In this document: piece by piece, positions 49,731-58,421 of the stretch
Position numbering within the stretch: position 1 is the first letter of the stretch
How the letters are laid out: each line of letters opens with the position of its first letter
Assembly (NCBI RefSeq): GCF_000508165.1
Contig: NZ_AYOZ01000056.1
Coordinates: forward strand, 62,001 to 126,000
Direction of reading: 5' to 3'
Origin: Marinomonas profundimaris
GTDB lineage: Bacteria; Pseudomonadota; Gammaproteobacteria; Pseudomonadales; Marinomonadaceae
DNA: 64,000 nt
The notes under the pieces: model-generated
Seen by the model: only the letters and a program-made list of their open reading frames with translations
Told to the model about the DNA's origin: nothing
The model's database searches: none
Program-made: the position numbers and the translations under genes

Positions 49731-50046
49731 TACAGCGATTGTGAAAATGCGTACATTGATTACGCTGTAATTTGTGACGTTAGTGATTTGGATTCTGTCA
49801 TTGGTGGTATCGGAATTGTCTTTGATTTGACGGCGGAATTTAAAGCTATTTTGAACGAAATTTTACCTCATGAAGAAGGGCAAGTGAACGCAGATTCAAG
49901 GGCATTGTTTACGACAGAGCAGGACTTTGTTGTTGCAAGTTCTCAGAAGATCATGCGGTTGGTTCTATGTTTTTTCTGATTTAAATTACAAGGTGAAGGA
50001 GGCGCGGCCATGGCGGTACAATGGAATGATCGTGTGTATCTTTAAT
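49731..50046 (+). pseudogene. Remnant of a chemoreceptor sensor domain
   Basis: In-frame codons from 49731 give DCENAYIDYAVICDVSD then SVIGGIGIVFDLTAEFKAIL. The next residues are NEILPHEEGQ, and ALFTTEQDFVVASSQ follows. This strongly resembles a sensor segment of large methyl-accepting chemotaxis proteins, from memory. The frame ends at 49979; a shifted frame continues with GEGGAAMAVQWNDRVYL to about 50046, where the next family motif would be. No start codon, RBS or signalling domain remains. It follows the phytase-like gene and precedes the diguanylate cyclase gene. I consider it a broken fragment. Confidence 0.5.
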
Positions 50047-50070
50047 GGTGCTGCAAAATCGAATAGCTAT

Positions 50071-51186
50071 CTAATCCGATAGCTCGATGCAGTTCCTGCC
50101 ATTGTCTTTTCCTCTATAAAGGGCTTTGTCTGCTCTTTTAATCATGTCTAAAGTATTGTCGTGTTGTTCTCGGCTCGATGTGACGCCTAATGTGATGGTG
50201 AGAGGAAGGCTAAACTCACTGAACTTGCCTTGAGTAATAAGGTAGTTAAGGTCTTCTGCAATCAGTTGAGCTTCTTTCTTGGTTGTACTGGGCAGAACGA
50301 TGATGAACTCTTCTCCACCAAAGCGCGCGATGATGTCGTGTTTTCTGAGAGCACTTGATAAAACTTTGGCGACTTCAATTAAACACACGTCTCCAATGTC
50401 ATGCCCATATTTGTCATTTATCTTTTTGAAATAATCAATATCAATCAAAATAAGGCTTAAAGAAGAGGACGACGATGTCATTGCCTTCTCTAACTCTCTT
50501 TTGAATTGAAGGTTAAGACCTCGGCGATTAAGAAGGCCGGTTAAAGGATCTTGGATGTTTTCTTCTTTCAGTTGTTTGGTGAGTTGTGTGTATTTTTGCA
50601 GAAAAAAACGGCCAAAAAAAGCACTAAAAATAGTGCTGATGGTCAGCCAGAAACCGCGAGCAATGGTTTTTTCTTCGGAATAGATTTCGTTTGTTAAATC
50701 AGTAATGTGTTCACTAAAAACCGTGCCCAGAATCGTGCCGGAAATGATAACAAGTGTGACGATAACTGACTCTTTATGGCCACCAATTAACGCCGCCATG
50801 ATGGGATACAGAGGTAGAAAAAAGGCCAGTTGACTGTTCACTCCGCCAGACAAAACTAATATCGGTGTGATAACAATAATGACGGTTAATAAAGACAGCG
50901 CGATTTCCCATTTGGGGAAGAGATTAGATCGAACGGTAAAATAGAAAATGGAAATGGTCAATAAATCGGCGATTCCAACCCACATAAAAGAAACAGGAAG
51001 CTCGGTGAGCAGTGGTCTAATGATCAGAGCGAGCAGCATAGTGACAATGGATAGCTCGATAATTCTTAGGGTCAGCTTGTGGTTGAGGGTGGTTTGAGAG
51101 TCGTTAAACATGATATTGCGAAGCGTCCTTGCGTCAGTCAATAGAGATTGTTGTTCTTGTTTGCGATTGTTTAGGACACCTATCAT
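50071..51186 (-). CDS. Membrane-bound diguanylate cyclase
   Basis: The 371-residue protein has about five to six transmembrane helices in residues 40-195, then a GGDEF domain from about 213 (DPLTGLLNRRGLNLQF). The active-site motif is GGEEF at residues 290-294. An RxxD inhibitory I-site, RKHD (281-284), lies 5 residues upstream, so product feedback is likely. It makes c-di-GMP. The ATG at 51186 is used; an in-frame ATG at 51111 would start shortly before the first helix. It sits downstream of the chemoreceptor remnant in convergent order. Confidence 0.92.
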   Translation of the reverse strand: MIGVLNNRKQEQQSLLTDARTLRNIMFNDSQTTLNHKLTLRIIELSIVTMLLALIIRPLLTELPVSFMWVGIADLLTISIFYFTVRSNLFPKWEIALSLLTVIIVITPILVLSGGVNSQLAFFLPLYPIMAALIGGHKESVIVTLVIISGTILGTVFSEHITDLTNEIYSEEKTIARGFWLTISTIFSAFFGRFFLQKYTQLTKQLKEENIQDPLTGLLNRRGLNLQFKRELEKAMTSSSSSLSLILIDIDYFKKINDKYGHDIGDVCLIEVAKVLSSALRKHDIIARFGGEEFIIVLPSTTKKEAQLIAEDLNYLITQGKFSEFSLPLTITLGVTSSREQHDNTLDMIKRADKALYRGKDNGRNCIELSD

Positions 51187-51377
51187 TGATAATTAATCAT
51201 TAAGACTCAAGCGGTTATTTGTATCTTTTCATTACACAATAATGATGTATGTCTAGCGTTAGATGAAAAAAGACAACATTCAGCAAGTGGCCTAAAAACA
51301 GGGCACACGCAGTAGATTAAAGAAAGTAGTGTGCTAGATTCTCAAACTACACTGTTTGTGACGTGAAGGAGTCTGTT

Positions 51378-52097
51378 GTGAAATTAAAGAATCGAATTAT
51401 CGCTTGTGGCGTTTTTTCTAGTTGTGTCCTGACTTTGCCCGTTCAGGCAGCGACGTTTGAAGTGCCAAGGTCGTTTGAAATTATGTACGTTGACCTTGAA
51501 GGCGCAAGGGAATTTGGTAATGACTTTAAGGTAAACATTGATGAAGGTCAGCATCAAATTGTGGTTCGTTTTAACAAATTAGTAAGAAGTGGGGGGGATA
51601 CTCAAGCGTATCAATCTCAGCCCATCGTATTGGATTTACAGTTTGAAAAGAACGATTATTTTACAGTGAAAGCGCCGTATATTTCGACACAAAAACAGGC
51701 TGAGTCTTACTTAAAGAATCCGACGTTTACCCTAGTTGATGATCGAAGTGGTAAAGCGGTGGATTATCAGCATCAGATTTTGCCCGTGAAGTCTGGGTTT
51801 CAAAATACACGCGACTATATTACAGAGATCGAACGGTTAACGGCAAAAAGTACTCCAACTCTGAACGATGGTCCAGCTGCTGCTCCCGTTATTTCAACAT
51901 CGAATGTCGCGTTAGAAATGATGCAGTTTTGGTACAATCGATCCGATGAAGCAACGCGCAAAGACATGCGAATTTGGATTGCAGACGACTTATATAAGCC
52001 GACAGTGTCTAATATCCAGCTGGAAATGTTACAGTTTTGGTTTAATAAAGCTGACAGAGAGGCGAAAAAAGCATTTCAAGCTTGGTTGGTAGAATAA
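51378..52097 (+). CDS. DUF2057 (YccT-like) exported protein with C-terminal duplication
   Basis: The 239-residue protein starts at GTG 51378 with AAGGAG 6 bases upstream; an earlier GTG at 51363 overlaps that ribosome-binding site. A signal peptide is visible (about residues 1-25, ending near LPVQAA). The DUF2057 core follows, with FEVPRSFEIMYVDLEGAREF and EGQHQIVVRFNKLVRSGGDT. The C-terminus carries two related repeats: LEMMQFWYNRSDEATRKDM (about 182-206) and LEMLQFWFNKADREAKKAF (about 215-239). The function is unknown; YccT affects curli in enterics, but this is a distant comparison. Confidence 0.8.
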   Translation: MKLKNRIIACGVFSSCVLTLPVQAATFEVPRSFEIMYVDLEGAREFGNDFKVNIDEGQHQIVVRFNKLVRSGGDTQAYQSQPIVLDLQFEKNDYFTVKAPYISTQKQAESYLKNPTFTLVDDRSGKAVDYQHQILPVKSGFQNTRDYITEIERLTAKSTPTLNDGPAAAPVISTSNVALEMMQFWYNRSDEATRKDMRIWIADDLYKPTVSNIQLEMLQFWFNKADREAKKAFQAWLVE

Positions 52098-52121
52098 CGT
52101 TTTTCTAGGCATCGTATTATA

Positions 52122-52150
52122 AAAACGCCCAGCCAATGCTGGGCGTTTCT
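52122..52150. terminator. Bidirectional terminator after DUF2057 gene
   Basis: AACGCCCAGC (52124-52133) pairs with GCTGGGCGTT (52138-52147) around CAAT, with A and T runs on either side. It lies between convergent genes. Confidence 0.85.
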
Positions 52151-52179
52151 ATTTGGCTTAGATTTACCTAAGTTATGAA

Positions 52180-53076
52180 TTAGCTTGCATTAGCGGCTTT
52201 GGCCGTAGCGAGTCGTTGGTTGAATTTATCATTCAGCCAAAGTGCCAATAAGATAATGCTGCCACCAATGACCAGTCTAACGATGTCAGCATCGCGGTTC
52301 CAGAAAACCACGTTTACAATAATGCCTGCGGGAATTAGTAAATTATTCGCAACCGCTAATGTTCCTACGTTCACCATGGTTGCGCCTCTGTTCCAAGCAA
52401 AGTAACCAAGACCGGAAGCCACAATACCTAGGTAAGTTAAAATACCCCATTGAAGAGTGGTGGTCGGTAATTTATCAGGGTTACCTAGCGCAAGGTAGCA
52501 AGGAATAACCACCGCCAATGCACCGATAAAAAACCAGCCGAAAACCGTACGTTGAGATAGGTCAGGGCGCTCTTTTGCAATGACGCGTTTATAACCAACT
52601 TGTCCTGCTGCGAAACAAATGTTGGCACCTTGAACAATCAGTAAGCCTTTAATGAAGCCTTCATCGATACCTTGGTAGCGAATGGCAACAGCGCCAAGAA
52701 TCGCTACGAGCGCACTGACGGCAAAGCCAATATTGAAGCGTTTGTCTAACATGTCATTAATCAAGGTGACGTAAAGTGGCGTCATAACCGTGAATAGCAA
52801 GACTTCAGGAACTGACAGGTATAGGAAGGATTGATAATAAAAGCCATACATAATGCCAAGCTGTAACGCGCCGCAAACCATAAGTTTTAGCGCTATTTTA
52901 GCTTCAATTTCACGAAGCTTTAAAAAAGGTAAAAATACGACAGTAGCCAGAGCGACTCGCATTAATACAGAGAACCATGCATCGACTTGGCCGGCGAGGT
53001 AAACGCCAATCAAGCTGAAGGAAAACGCCCATAAAAGGGTGACGGCAATAAGAATTGGCATGAGAATGGATTCCAT
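52180..53076 (-). CDS. EamA family (DMT superfamily) transporter
   Basis: The 298-residue protein has ten predicted transmembrane helices in two EamA repeats. The first starts ILIAVTLLWAFSFSLIGVYL. The second shows PCYLALGNP and the VASGLGYFAWNRGATMVNVG segment with the conserved small residues of the family. Such proteins export amino acids, amines or other small metabolites; the substrate cannot be read. The ATG at 53076 gives the best fit. It is divergent from ompW across 272 bases. Confidence 0.88.
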   Translation of the reverse strand: MESILMPILIAVTLLWAFSFSLIGVYLAGQVDAWFSVLMRVALATVVFLPFLKLREIEAKIALKLMVCGALQLGIMYGFYYQSFLYLSVPEVLLFTVMTPLYVTLINDMLDKRFNIGFAVSALVAILGAVAIRYQGIDEGFIKGLLIVQGANICFAAGQVGYKRVIAKERPDLSQRTVFGWFFIGALAVVIPCYLALGNPDKLPTTTLQWGILTYLGIVASGLGYFAWNRGATMVNVGTLAVANNLLIPAGIIVNVVFWNRDADIVRLVIGGSIILLALWLNDKFNQRLATAKAANAS

Positions 53077-53264
53077 TTGGATAATTTTGTCGTAAGTCTA
53101 ACGATTTCCTTACAGTAGGTAAATTAGTTTACTTTTTAAAATAATAAAGTTTACTGATTTTTCAAAATGAGACTTTATGTATGGTACGAGCCACGCGATG
53201 AATCGTTCTAAAATCAGACCTATGTCAATGGATTTGGTGGCTTGTTCGACAGGGCGGTAAAACC

Positions 53265-53278
53265 TTGATCTAGATTAA
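53265..53278 (+). promoter_or_regulatory. FNR/Anr-like site upstream of ompW
   Basis: TTGATCTAGATTAA matches the FNR consensus (TTGAT-N4-ATCAA) at 9 of 10 informative bases. It lies about 70-84 bases before the ompW start. OmpW is known to be FNR-regulated in E. coli. Confidence 0.5.
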
Positions 53279-53348
53279 TAGTTTGATTTCTTATCCTGCT
53301 ACTTTTTATTCGCAGACATGTTGTTTGATTAAAAAGAAGGATTTGATT

Positions 53349-53960
53349 ATGAAAGCTTTACTTCCTGTTGCCCTTATTTCAACACTTTGCTCTTCTGTGG
53401 TTTTGGCTCATGACGCCGGCGATCTATTCGTCCGAGCGGGTTTTGCAACGGTTATGCCAAATGAAAGCAGTGATAACGTATTGAACACCGGTGAATTGGA
53501 ATTGGATAATGACACTCAGGTTGGTGTAACACTCACGTATATGCTAACAGAGCAGTTTGGTGTGGAGTTGCTAGCCGCGACACCTTTTACTCATAAAGTC
53601 TCTACTAAAGGGCTTGGCGAAGTAGCCGAAGTCTCGCATCTGCCACCTTCCGTGATGGCGCAATATTATTTCGGTCAAGCCAACAGTGACATTCGACCTT
53701 ATGTAGGTGCAGGTTTGAACTACACGGTTTTCTTTGATGAAAAAGGCAAAGGCACATTGGCGGGAACCGATGTGAGTTTAGATGATTCATTTGGATTGGC
53801 CGCGCAATTGGGTGTGGATGTGAACTTCGCAGAAAACTGGTTTGCCAATGCCTCTATTTGGTACATGGATATTAATACCGACGTTCACACGACAGTCGGA
53901 ACGATTGACGCCGATATTGATCCAATCACCTTTATGGCCAGTGTGGGTTATACCTTTTAG
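53349..53960 (+). CDS. ompW: OmpW family outer-membrane protein
   Basis: The 203-residue protein has a signal peptide (MKALLPVALISTLCSSVVLA, followed by HDAGDLFVRAGFATVMPNES). An eight-stranded barrel follows, with VGVTLTYMLTEQFGVELLAA and PYVGAGLNYTVFF, and it ends in PITFMASVGYTF with the C-terminal phenylalanine required for barrel assembly. OmpW forms a small hydrophobic channel and is often induced by anaerobiosis or stress. The ATG at 53349 follows AGAAGGA. An FNR-like box is about 80 bases upstream. Confidence 0.93.
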   Translation: MKALLPVALISTLCSSVVLAHDAGDLFVRAGFATVMPNESSDNVLNTGELELDNDTQVGVTLTYMLTEQFGVELLAATPFTHKVSTKGLGEVAEVSHLPPSVMAQYYFGQANSDIRPYVGAGLNYTVFFDEKGKGTLAGTDVSLDDSFGLAAQLGVDVNFAENWFANASIWYMDINTDVHTTVGTIDADIDPITFMASVGYTF

Positions 53961-53984
53961 TTCGTACACATAAAGAAAGTGCTT

Positions 53985-54028
53985 AAAAAGGCTTTGATGA
54001 TCAAATCAAAGCCTTTTTTTTGTTTTTT
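53985..54028 (+). terminator. Intrinsic terminator after ompW
   Basis: GGCTTTGAT (53990-53998) pairs with ATCAAAGCC (54005-54013) and is followed by a long T-run. It ends the ompW transcript. Confidence 0.9.
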
Positions 54029-54115
54029 TACACACATTTTATAAATGTCACCATAGTGTTTTCATCATGGCATTTGATATAGGCTTGTCTGAATTGTTCA
54101 ATATGAATTGGAAAC

Positions 54116-54757
54116 ATGATGTTGTCAGCGTTAGAAAGCGAATTTGAAAACCATTGTCGAGCGTTTTTAGAAGCACAAGGCGCGGCGGATGTAGCGCACG
54201 ATGTGAGCCATATCTATAGAGTGGTAAGGGTGGCGAAAAAATTGTCGCTGGATGAAGGTGCGAATATGGCCGTGGTAATACCTGCGGCATGGTTGCACGA
54301 TTGTGTTTCGTTACCAAAAAATCATCCGGACCGGCATCTTGCTTCGACGTTGGCCGCTGATAAAGCCATTGTTTTTTTACACTCTATTAAATACCCGGCC
54401 GATTATTTTCCCGCTATTCATCACGCTATTCGAGCTCACAGTTTTAGTGCTAATGTGCCACTTGAAAGCTTGGAGGCTGAAATTGTACAAGACGCCGATC
54501 GTTTGGATGCACTGGGGGCGATCGGCATTGCGCGTTGTATGCAAGTCAGTGGTACGTTAAATAGGACGCTTTATTCACTTGATGATCCATTTTGTGAGGG
54601 TCGTGAGCCGGAGGATGCACAGTATTCTATCGACCATTTTTATAATAAGTTATTCCGTATAGCCGATAGCTTAAATACAGTATCTGCTCAAGCCGAAGGC
54701 AAGCGCCGCGAATCGGTTATGCGTGATTTTTTGGCGCAATTGGCACTGGAAATCTAA
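54116..54757 (+). CDS. HD domain phosphohydrolase (YedJ-like)
   Basis: The 213-residue protein has an HD metal-dependent phosphohydrolase domain. Metal ligands are visible as the first histidine in HDVSHIYRVVRVAKKLS, the HD pair in AAWLHDCVSLP, and the aspartate in VQDADRLDALGAIGIARCM. This is the pattern of the YedJ-type subfamily; the substrate is unknown. Start ATG at 54116 (GGAAAC upstream). The next gene, a MarR regulator, is on the opposite strand, converging with it after 3 bases. Confidence 0.88.
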   Translation: MMLSALESEFENHCRAFLEAQGAADVAHDVSHIYRVVRVAKKLSLDEGANMAVVIPAAWLHDCVSLPKNHPDRHLASTLAADKAIVFLHSIKYPADYFPAIHHAIRAHSFSANVPLESLEAEIVQDADRLDALGAIGIARCMQVSGTLNRTLYSLDDPFCEGREPEDAQYSIDHFYNKLFRIADSLNTVSAQAEGKRRESVMRDFLAQLALEI

Positions 54758-54760
54758 TGA

Positions 54761-55216
54761 TTATCCGCGTTCTTTTTTGTGGTTGATGGCGTTTAGTTTT
54801 GTTAGCATTTTTGCGCCTACGGACAAAAATTGCTGTAATTCTTCATCGCTCACTTCTGATCTCATTTCTTTTAATACCGCCTTGTCGGCATTTTCAAGCG
54901 TCATATAACAGGTCAGTCCGCTGTCTGTTAATTGCAAAAACTGGCTGCGTTTATCATTTGGATTGGGACGTTTTATGACCAACCCTTCGGCAATCACTTC
55001 TTTGACCAATCTTGTAATTTGCCCTTTGTCCTTTTCTGTCACATCCGCAAGAAAGTTTGCCGTGCAATTTTCGGTGTCGTGAATGCGTTTCAGAATCATA
55101 AAGTACAAAGGCGATAAGGGAATGCCTTGTTCCTTCATGATGCTTTTCATGGATATTTTTAGCCCATTGATTGTGCTGATTAAGAGCGTTTGTAACTCAG
55201 ATTCATGGTTCTTCAT
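54761..55216 (-). CDS. MarR family regulator divergent from a DUF2798 gene
   Basis: The protein has about 151 residues with a winged-helix core: SPLYFMILKRIHDTENCTAN, then FLADVTEKDKGQITRLVKEV, and the wing region RPNPNDKRSQFLQLTDSG. I use the ATG at 55216, because the operator-like palindromes lie at 55237-55277 just upstream. A frame extension to 55252 would cover these sites. It is divergent from the DUF2798 gene at 55323, so this protein likely represses it and itself. Confidence 0.85.
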   Translation of the reverse strand: MKNHESELQTLLISTINGLKISMKSIMKEQGIPLSPLYFMILKRIHDTENCTANFLADVTEKDKGQITRLVKEVIAEGLVIKRPNPNDKRSQFLQLTDSGLTCYMTLENADKAVLKEMRSEVSDEELQQFLSVGAKMLTKLNAINHKKERG

Positions 55217-55236
55217 TATTTTTTTATCCAATGTAA

Positions 55237-55277
55237 TTGACAATGTCAACATTATTTAATATAGTTGATTTTGTCAA
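55237..55277. promoter_or_regulatory. Two MarR-type palindromes between MarR and DUF2798 genes
   Basis: TTGACAATGTCAA (55237-55249) is an inverted repeat with arms TTGACA/TGTCAA, and TTGATTTTGTCAA (55265-55277) is a related copy. Starts are 28 bases apart. They sit in the divergent promoter region, fitting MarR binding (TTG-N7-CAA). Confidence 0.55.
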
Positions 55278-55322
55278 TTTGTTTTGAGTGTTTTATCCAA
55301 ACTATTCCTAGAGGGAAGACGT

Positions 55323-55775
55323 ATGTCATTAAAAGTTCAGAAAATATCTATTGTTGCCAGTTTAGTGATTGCTATGGGGGGAACCTTAACCTTTTTAATG
55401 ACGTGGCGAAATATTGGTTTTGCCGATCATTTTATGGGGGCGTGGTTATCTTCTTTTGCTTTATGTGTACTTTGTATTGCGCCGATTGGTGGCATTCTTT
55501 CGTATTTGGTTCATCACCTTGTTAATGCTATTTTGCCTAGATTATCTTCCATGCAGCGCAATATTGTTTTTGGTTTGATTATGGCCATTATAATGGAATC
55601 TGTTATGGCGGTGGTTACGACGATAAACTTGCATGGTTTTTTAGAGCGAGGCGCTTTCCTGAATTCATGGACGGCTACGCTGATGTCGGCTTTGCCTGCT
55701 GGAATTGTGTTTTCAATATTGATGTCGATAGTCATAAAACCAAAATTGGCCGCTTTTTGGGCCAAAACCGCTTAG
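55323..55775 (+). CDS. DUF2798 membrane protein
   Basis: The 150-residue inner-membrane protein has four hydrophobic helices. The layout matches two DUF2798 repeats: KISIVASLVIAMGGTLTFLM with the motif MGAWLSSFALCVLCIAPIGG, then QRNIVFGLIMAIIMESVMAV with FLNSWTATLMSALPAGIVFS. The repeated W-L/T-x-A/S loop supports the duplication. Function is unknown; DUF2798 genes often lie beside MarR or TetR regulators, as here. GAGGGAAG precedes the ATG at 55323. Confidence 0.78.
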   Translation: MSLKVQKISIVASLVIAMGGTLTFLMTWRNIGFADHFMGAWLSSFALCVLCIAPIGGILSYLVHHLVNAILPRLSSMQRNIVFGLIMAIIMESVMAVVTTINLHGFLERGAFLNSWTATLMSALPAGIVFSILMSIVIKPKLAAFWAKTA

Positions 55776-55795
55776 TTTGATGTGGTAGGTGGACT

Positions 55796-56899
55796 TTAGG
55801 ATAATACGGCAACCGATTTTATTTGAGCAATGACAGTTTGCCCTTTTTGTAGAGACAATTTATGCGCTGACAAGGTGGTGATTCTCGCTAATATTGGCGT
55901 ACTGCCTGCGAGTAATCGGACCATTATCATGCTTGGGTCTTTTGGGTCGGAGATCATGTCATCAATGGTCACAGTTAAGCGATTCAATATACTTGAATCG
56001 CTATGTTCACTGAGTGACAAGCTAACGTCTTTGGATTGAATTCTCAGCCGTAGAGTGCTTCCTAATTGCTCTTTTCCTTTTTTAAATGCAATGGTTTGAT
56101 CGCTAAAGCAAAGCCATGAAAGCCCCCATTTTTCTTCTTGTTGTGACACGGTGCCTGTAATCACCACGCTTGCGTCTTGGTATTTTGAAAACGTGGTCCC
56201 CAGTTTGCCCAACAAAGTCTGTATTTCACCCTCTTCAATGACGTTGCCTTTTTCCAAAACGATCATGTAATCAGCCAAACGAATGACTTCGTCTAATGAA
56301 TGGCTGACATAGATAATAGGGATATTTGCGCGGTGACAAAGTTGTTCTAAATAGGGAAGAATATCCTGCTTTAATGCATCGTCCAATGCAGACAGTGGTT
56401 CGTCCATCAGCAGTAACTTAGGCTGAATAAGCAGCGCTCTGGCAATGGCAACGCGCTGTCGTTCCCCTCCAGAAAGTTGAGCTGGATATTGAGATAACAC
56501 AGACTCAATCCCCATGAGTTGAATGACGTCTGCATAGGAAATGACGGATTGATGTTTGTCGGCGCGCTTGATGGAAAACTGCAGATTTTCTTGTGCGGTT
56601 AAATGCGGAAATAAATTGGCATCTTGGAACACGTAACCAATCGGACGCAAGTGCGGTGCAAGGAACGTTTGGTGATTTTGCCACGTGTCATCGTTTAAAC
56701 GGACAAGTCCTTTTGTTTTTTTCTCCAGCCCTGCGATACAACGTAACAGGGTGGTTTTCCCTGATCCAGATGGGCCAAATAAAGCCGTTACACCGGTGTT
56801 TGGAATCTGTAGATCAACGTCGAGCAAAAAATCTGATGTACCTTTTCGCTGTTGTTCAATACGAACATGTAACGCTTTTGATATTGAGTGAGTCGTCAT
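55796..56899 (-). CDS. modC: Molybdate ABC transporter ATP-binding protein ModC
   Basis: The 367-residue ATPase has Walker A FGPSGSGKTTLLRCIAGLE near residues 40-58, the signature YPAQLSGGERQRVAIARAL near 134-152, and Walker B LLLMDEPLSALDDALKQDI. The C-terminal part (about residues 290-367) has two MOP/TOBE-like segments that bind molybdate. The start ATG at 56899 overlaps the modB stop by 4 bases (ATGA). It is the last gene of modABC. Confidence 0.94.
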   Translation of the reverse strand: MTTHSISKALHVRIEQQRKGTSDFLLDVDLQIPNTGVTALFGPSGSGKTTLLRCIAGLEKKTKGLVRLNDDTWQNHQTFLAPHLRPIGYVFQDANLFPHLTAQENLQFSIKRADKHQSVISYADVIQLMGIESVLSQYPAQLSGGERQRVAIARALLIQPKLLLMDEPLSALDDALKQDILPYLEQLCHRANIPIIYVSHSLDEVIRLADYMIVLEKGNVIEEGEIQTLLGKLGTTFSKYQDASVVITGTVSQQEEKWGLSWLCFSDQTIAFKKGKEQLGSTLRLRIQSKDVSLSLSEHSDSSILNRLTVTIDDMISDPKDPSMIMVRLLAGSTPILARITTLSAHKLSLQKGQTVIAQIKSVAVLS

Positions 56900-57594
56900 A
56901 GTAAACCACCCGACATGGCGCTGTTTTTCTGGCGTCTTTGGACGCTGTATAAAAAGGCAAGCACAAGAAAAGCAAAGGAAATCATCAGCAAGGAAAGGCT
57001 GTGTGCTTGATCGTATTCTAAGGCTTCTACATGGTCGTATATTTGTACGGAAATAACCCTCGTTTCGTCGGGAATATTCCCACCAATCATTAGCACCACG
57101 CCAAATTCACCCACGGTATGCGCGAAGCCTAAAACCGCTGCACTAATATAGCCGGGCTTTGCTAATGGAATGACCACATGAATAAACCTGTCCCACGGTG
57201 AGGCGCGAAGTGTGGCGGCGGCTTCAAGTGGACCTTCGCCAATGGCAGAAAATGCATTTTGAATAGGTTGAACGACGAAAGGCAACGAATACACCATGGA
57301 AGCAACCACCAAGCCAGCAAAACTAAAAGGCAGTGGAGAGAACCCGAGTTGATTCAGAAATTGTCCTAATGCGCCTTGTGGCCCTAAAAAAAGTAACAAA
57401 TAAAACCCCAACACTGTTGGAGGTAAGACAAGCGGCATGGCAACAATGGCGTTGATCGGCCCTTTTAGCCAAGACTGAGTTCGAGCTAGCCACCATGCGA
57501 TAGGCGTACTTATTAGGATGAGTAATAGTGTGACAAGGCTAGCCAGTTTTAAGGTTAGCCATATTGCTCCGATGTCTTCTGGGCTGAATAACAT
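56896..57594 (-). CDS. modB: Molybdate ABC transporter permease ModB
   Basis: The 232-residue inner-membrane permease has five to six helices. The start IGAIWLTLKLASLVTLLLIL and the segment AMPLVLPPTVLGFYLLLFLG match ModB. The EAA-type loop EAAATLRASPWDRFIHVVIP contacts ModC. HTVGEFGVVLMIGGNIPDET is also typical. It lies 9 bases after modA and overlaps modC by 4 bases. Confidence 0.94.
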   Translation of the reverse strand: MLFSPEDIGAIWLTLKLASLVTLLLILISTPIAWWLARTQSWLKGPINAIVAMPLVLPPTVLGFYLLLFLGPQGALGQFLNQLGFSPLPFSFAGLVVASMVYSLPFVVQPIQNAFSAIGEGPLEAAATLRASPWDRFIHVVIPLAKPGYISAAVLGFAHTVGEFGVVLMIGGNIPDETRVISVQIYDHVEALEYDQAHSLSLLMISFAFLVLAFLYSVQRRQKNSAMSGGLL

Positions 57595-57603
57595 TCGATG
57601 TGC

Positions 57604-58389
57604 CTAGTGTGGCTCTGCGGCGTAACCAAACTGAACTATTTTGGCTTGAATATCTGGACGCATTAAAAATGCCATGAAGGTTTGTGCCAATTCTATGTTT
57701 TGAGACTGAGATAATATCACGGCCGCTTGATTGATTTGCTGATAGGCGTCGCTCGGAATGTCTATCACATGACCTTTTGTTTTGCCTGCAAGGACTTGAG
57801 ATAAGGCAACAAAGCCCGCATCGGCATTTTGTGAATACACGAATTGATAGGTTTGGCCTATATTTTCACCTTGTACCATTTTTTTCTTGGCGTCATTCCA
57901 CACAGAAAGAGACGTGAGACTTTCTTCTGCGGCTTTGCCGTATGGCGCAAGTTTGGGGTTTGCAATGGCAATACGTTTCGCGTTGAGAACGGCATCTTTA
58001 AGTGATGTAGATGAGATGGGGTTGACGGACCAAAAAACCAAATGCCCTTTTGCATAAATGACGAGACTATTAGGCAGTGCGTTATTGGATTGAACAAGCG
58101 CTTGCGGTTTGGCGACATCTGCAGAAAGAAAAATATCGTAAGGGGCGCTGTTTTGAATTTGAGCAAACAACTTTCCTGAGGAGCCAAACGATAAGGTTAA
58201 CGATTGACCGGTTTCTTGTTCGAAATCTTGTGCGAGTTGTTTAATCGGCGATATGAAGTTCGATGCGACGGCGAGATGGAGGGACGCCGCAAATGATCGA
58301 GAAGGTAAAAAAAGTAAGCTGAATGTGATGAGTAGCAAGGCGACGAATGTTGCTTGAGGTGTACGGTTATTCACGGCTGATGTGGGCAT
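57604..58389 (-). CDS. modA: Molybdate-binding periplasmic protein ModA
   Basis: This periplasmic molybdate/tungstate-binding protein has 261 residues. A signal peptide is clear (about residues 1-34, ending FLPSRSFA), then the mature start ASLHLAVASNFISPIKQLAQ with the ligand-binding serine region, followed by SFGSSGKLFAQIQNSAPYDI. NPKLAPYGKAAEESL is typical too. The ATG at 58389 is used. modB and modC follow. No ModE gene or clear ModE operator is seen nearby. Confidence 0.93.
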   Translation of the reverse strand: MPTSAVNNRTPQATFVALLLITFSLLFLPSRSFAASLHLAVASNFISPIKQLAQDFEQETGQSLTLSFGSSGKLFAQIQNSAPYDIFLSADVAKPQALVQSNNALPNSLVIYAKGHLVFWSVNPISSTSLKDAVLNAKRIAIANPKLAPYGKAAEESLTSLSVWNDAKKKMVQGENIGQTYQFVYSQNADAGFVALSQVLAGKTKGHVIDIPSDAYQQINQAAVILSQSQNIELAQTFMAFLMRPDIQAKIVQFGYAAEPH

Positions 58390-58421
58390 GTTTTCAAGTT
58401 AATCCGAGTTTGAGTGGTGAT

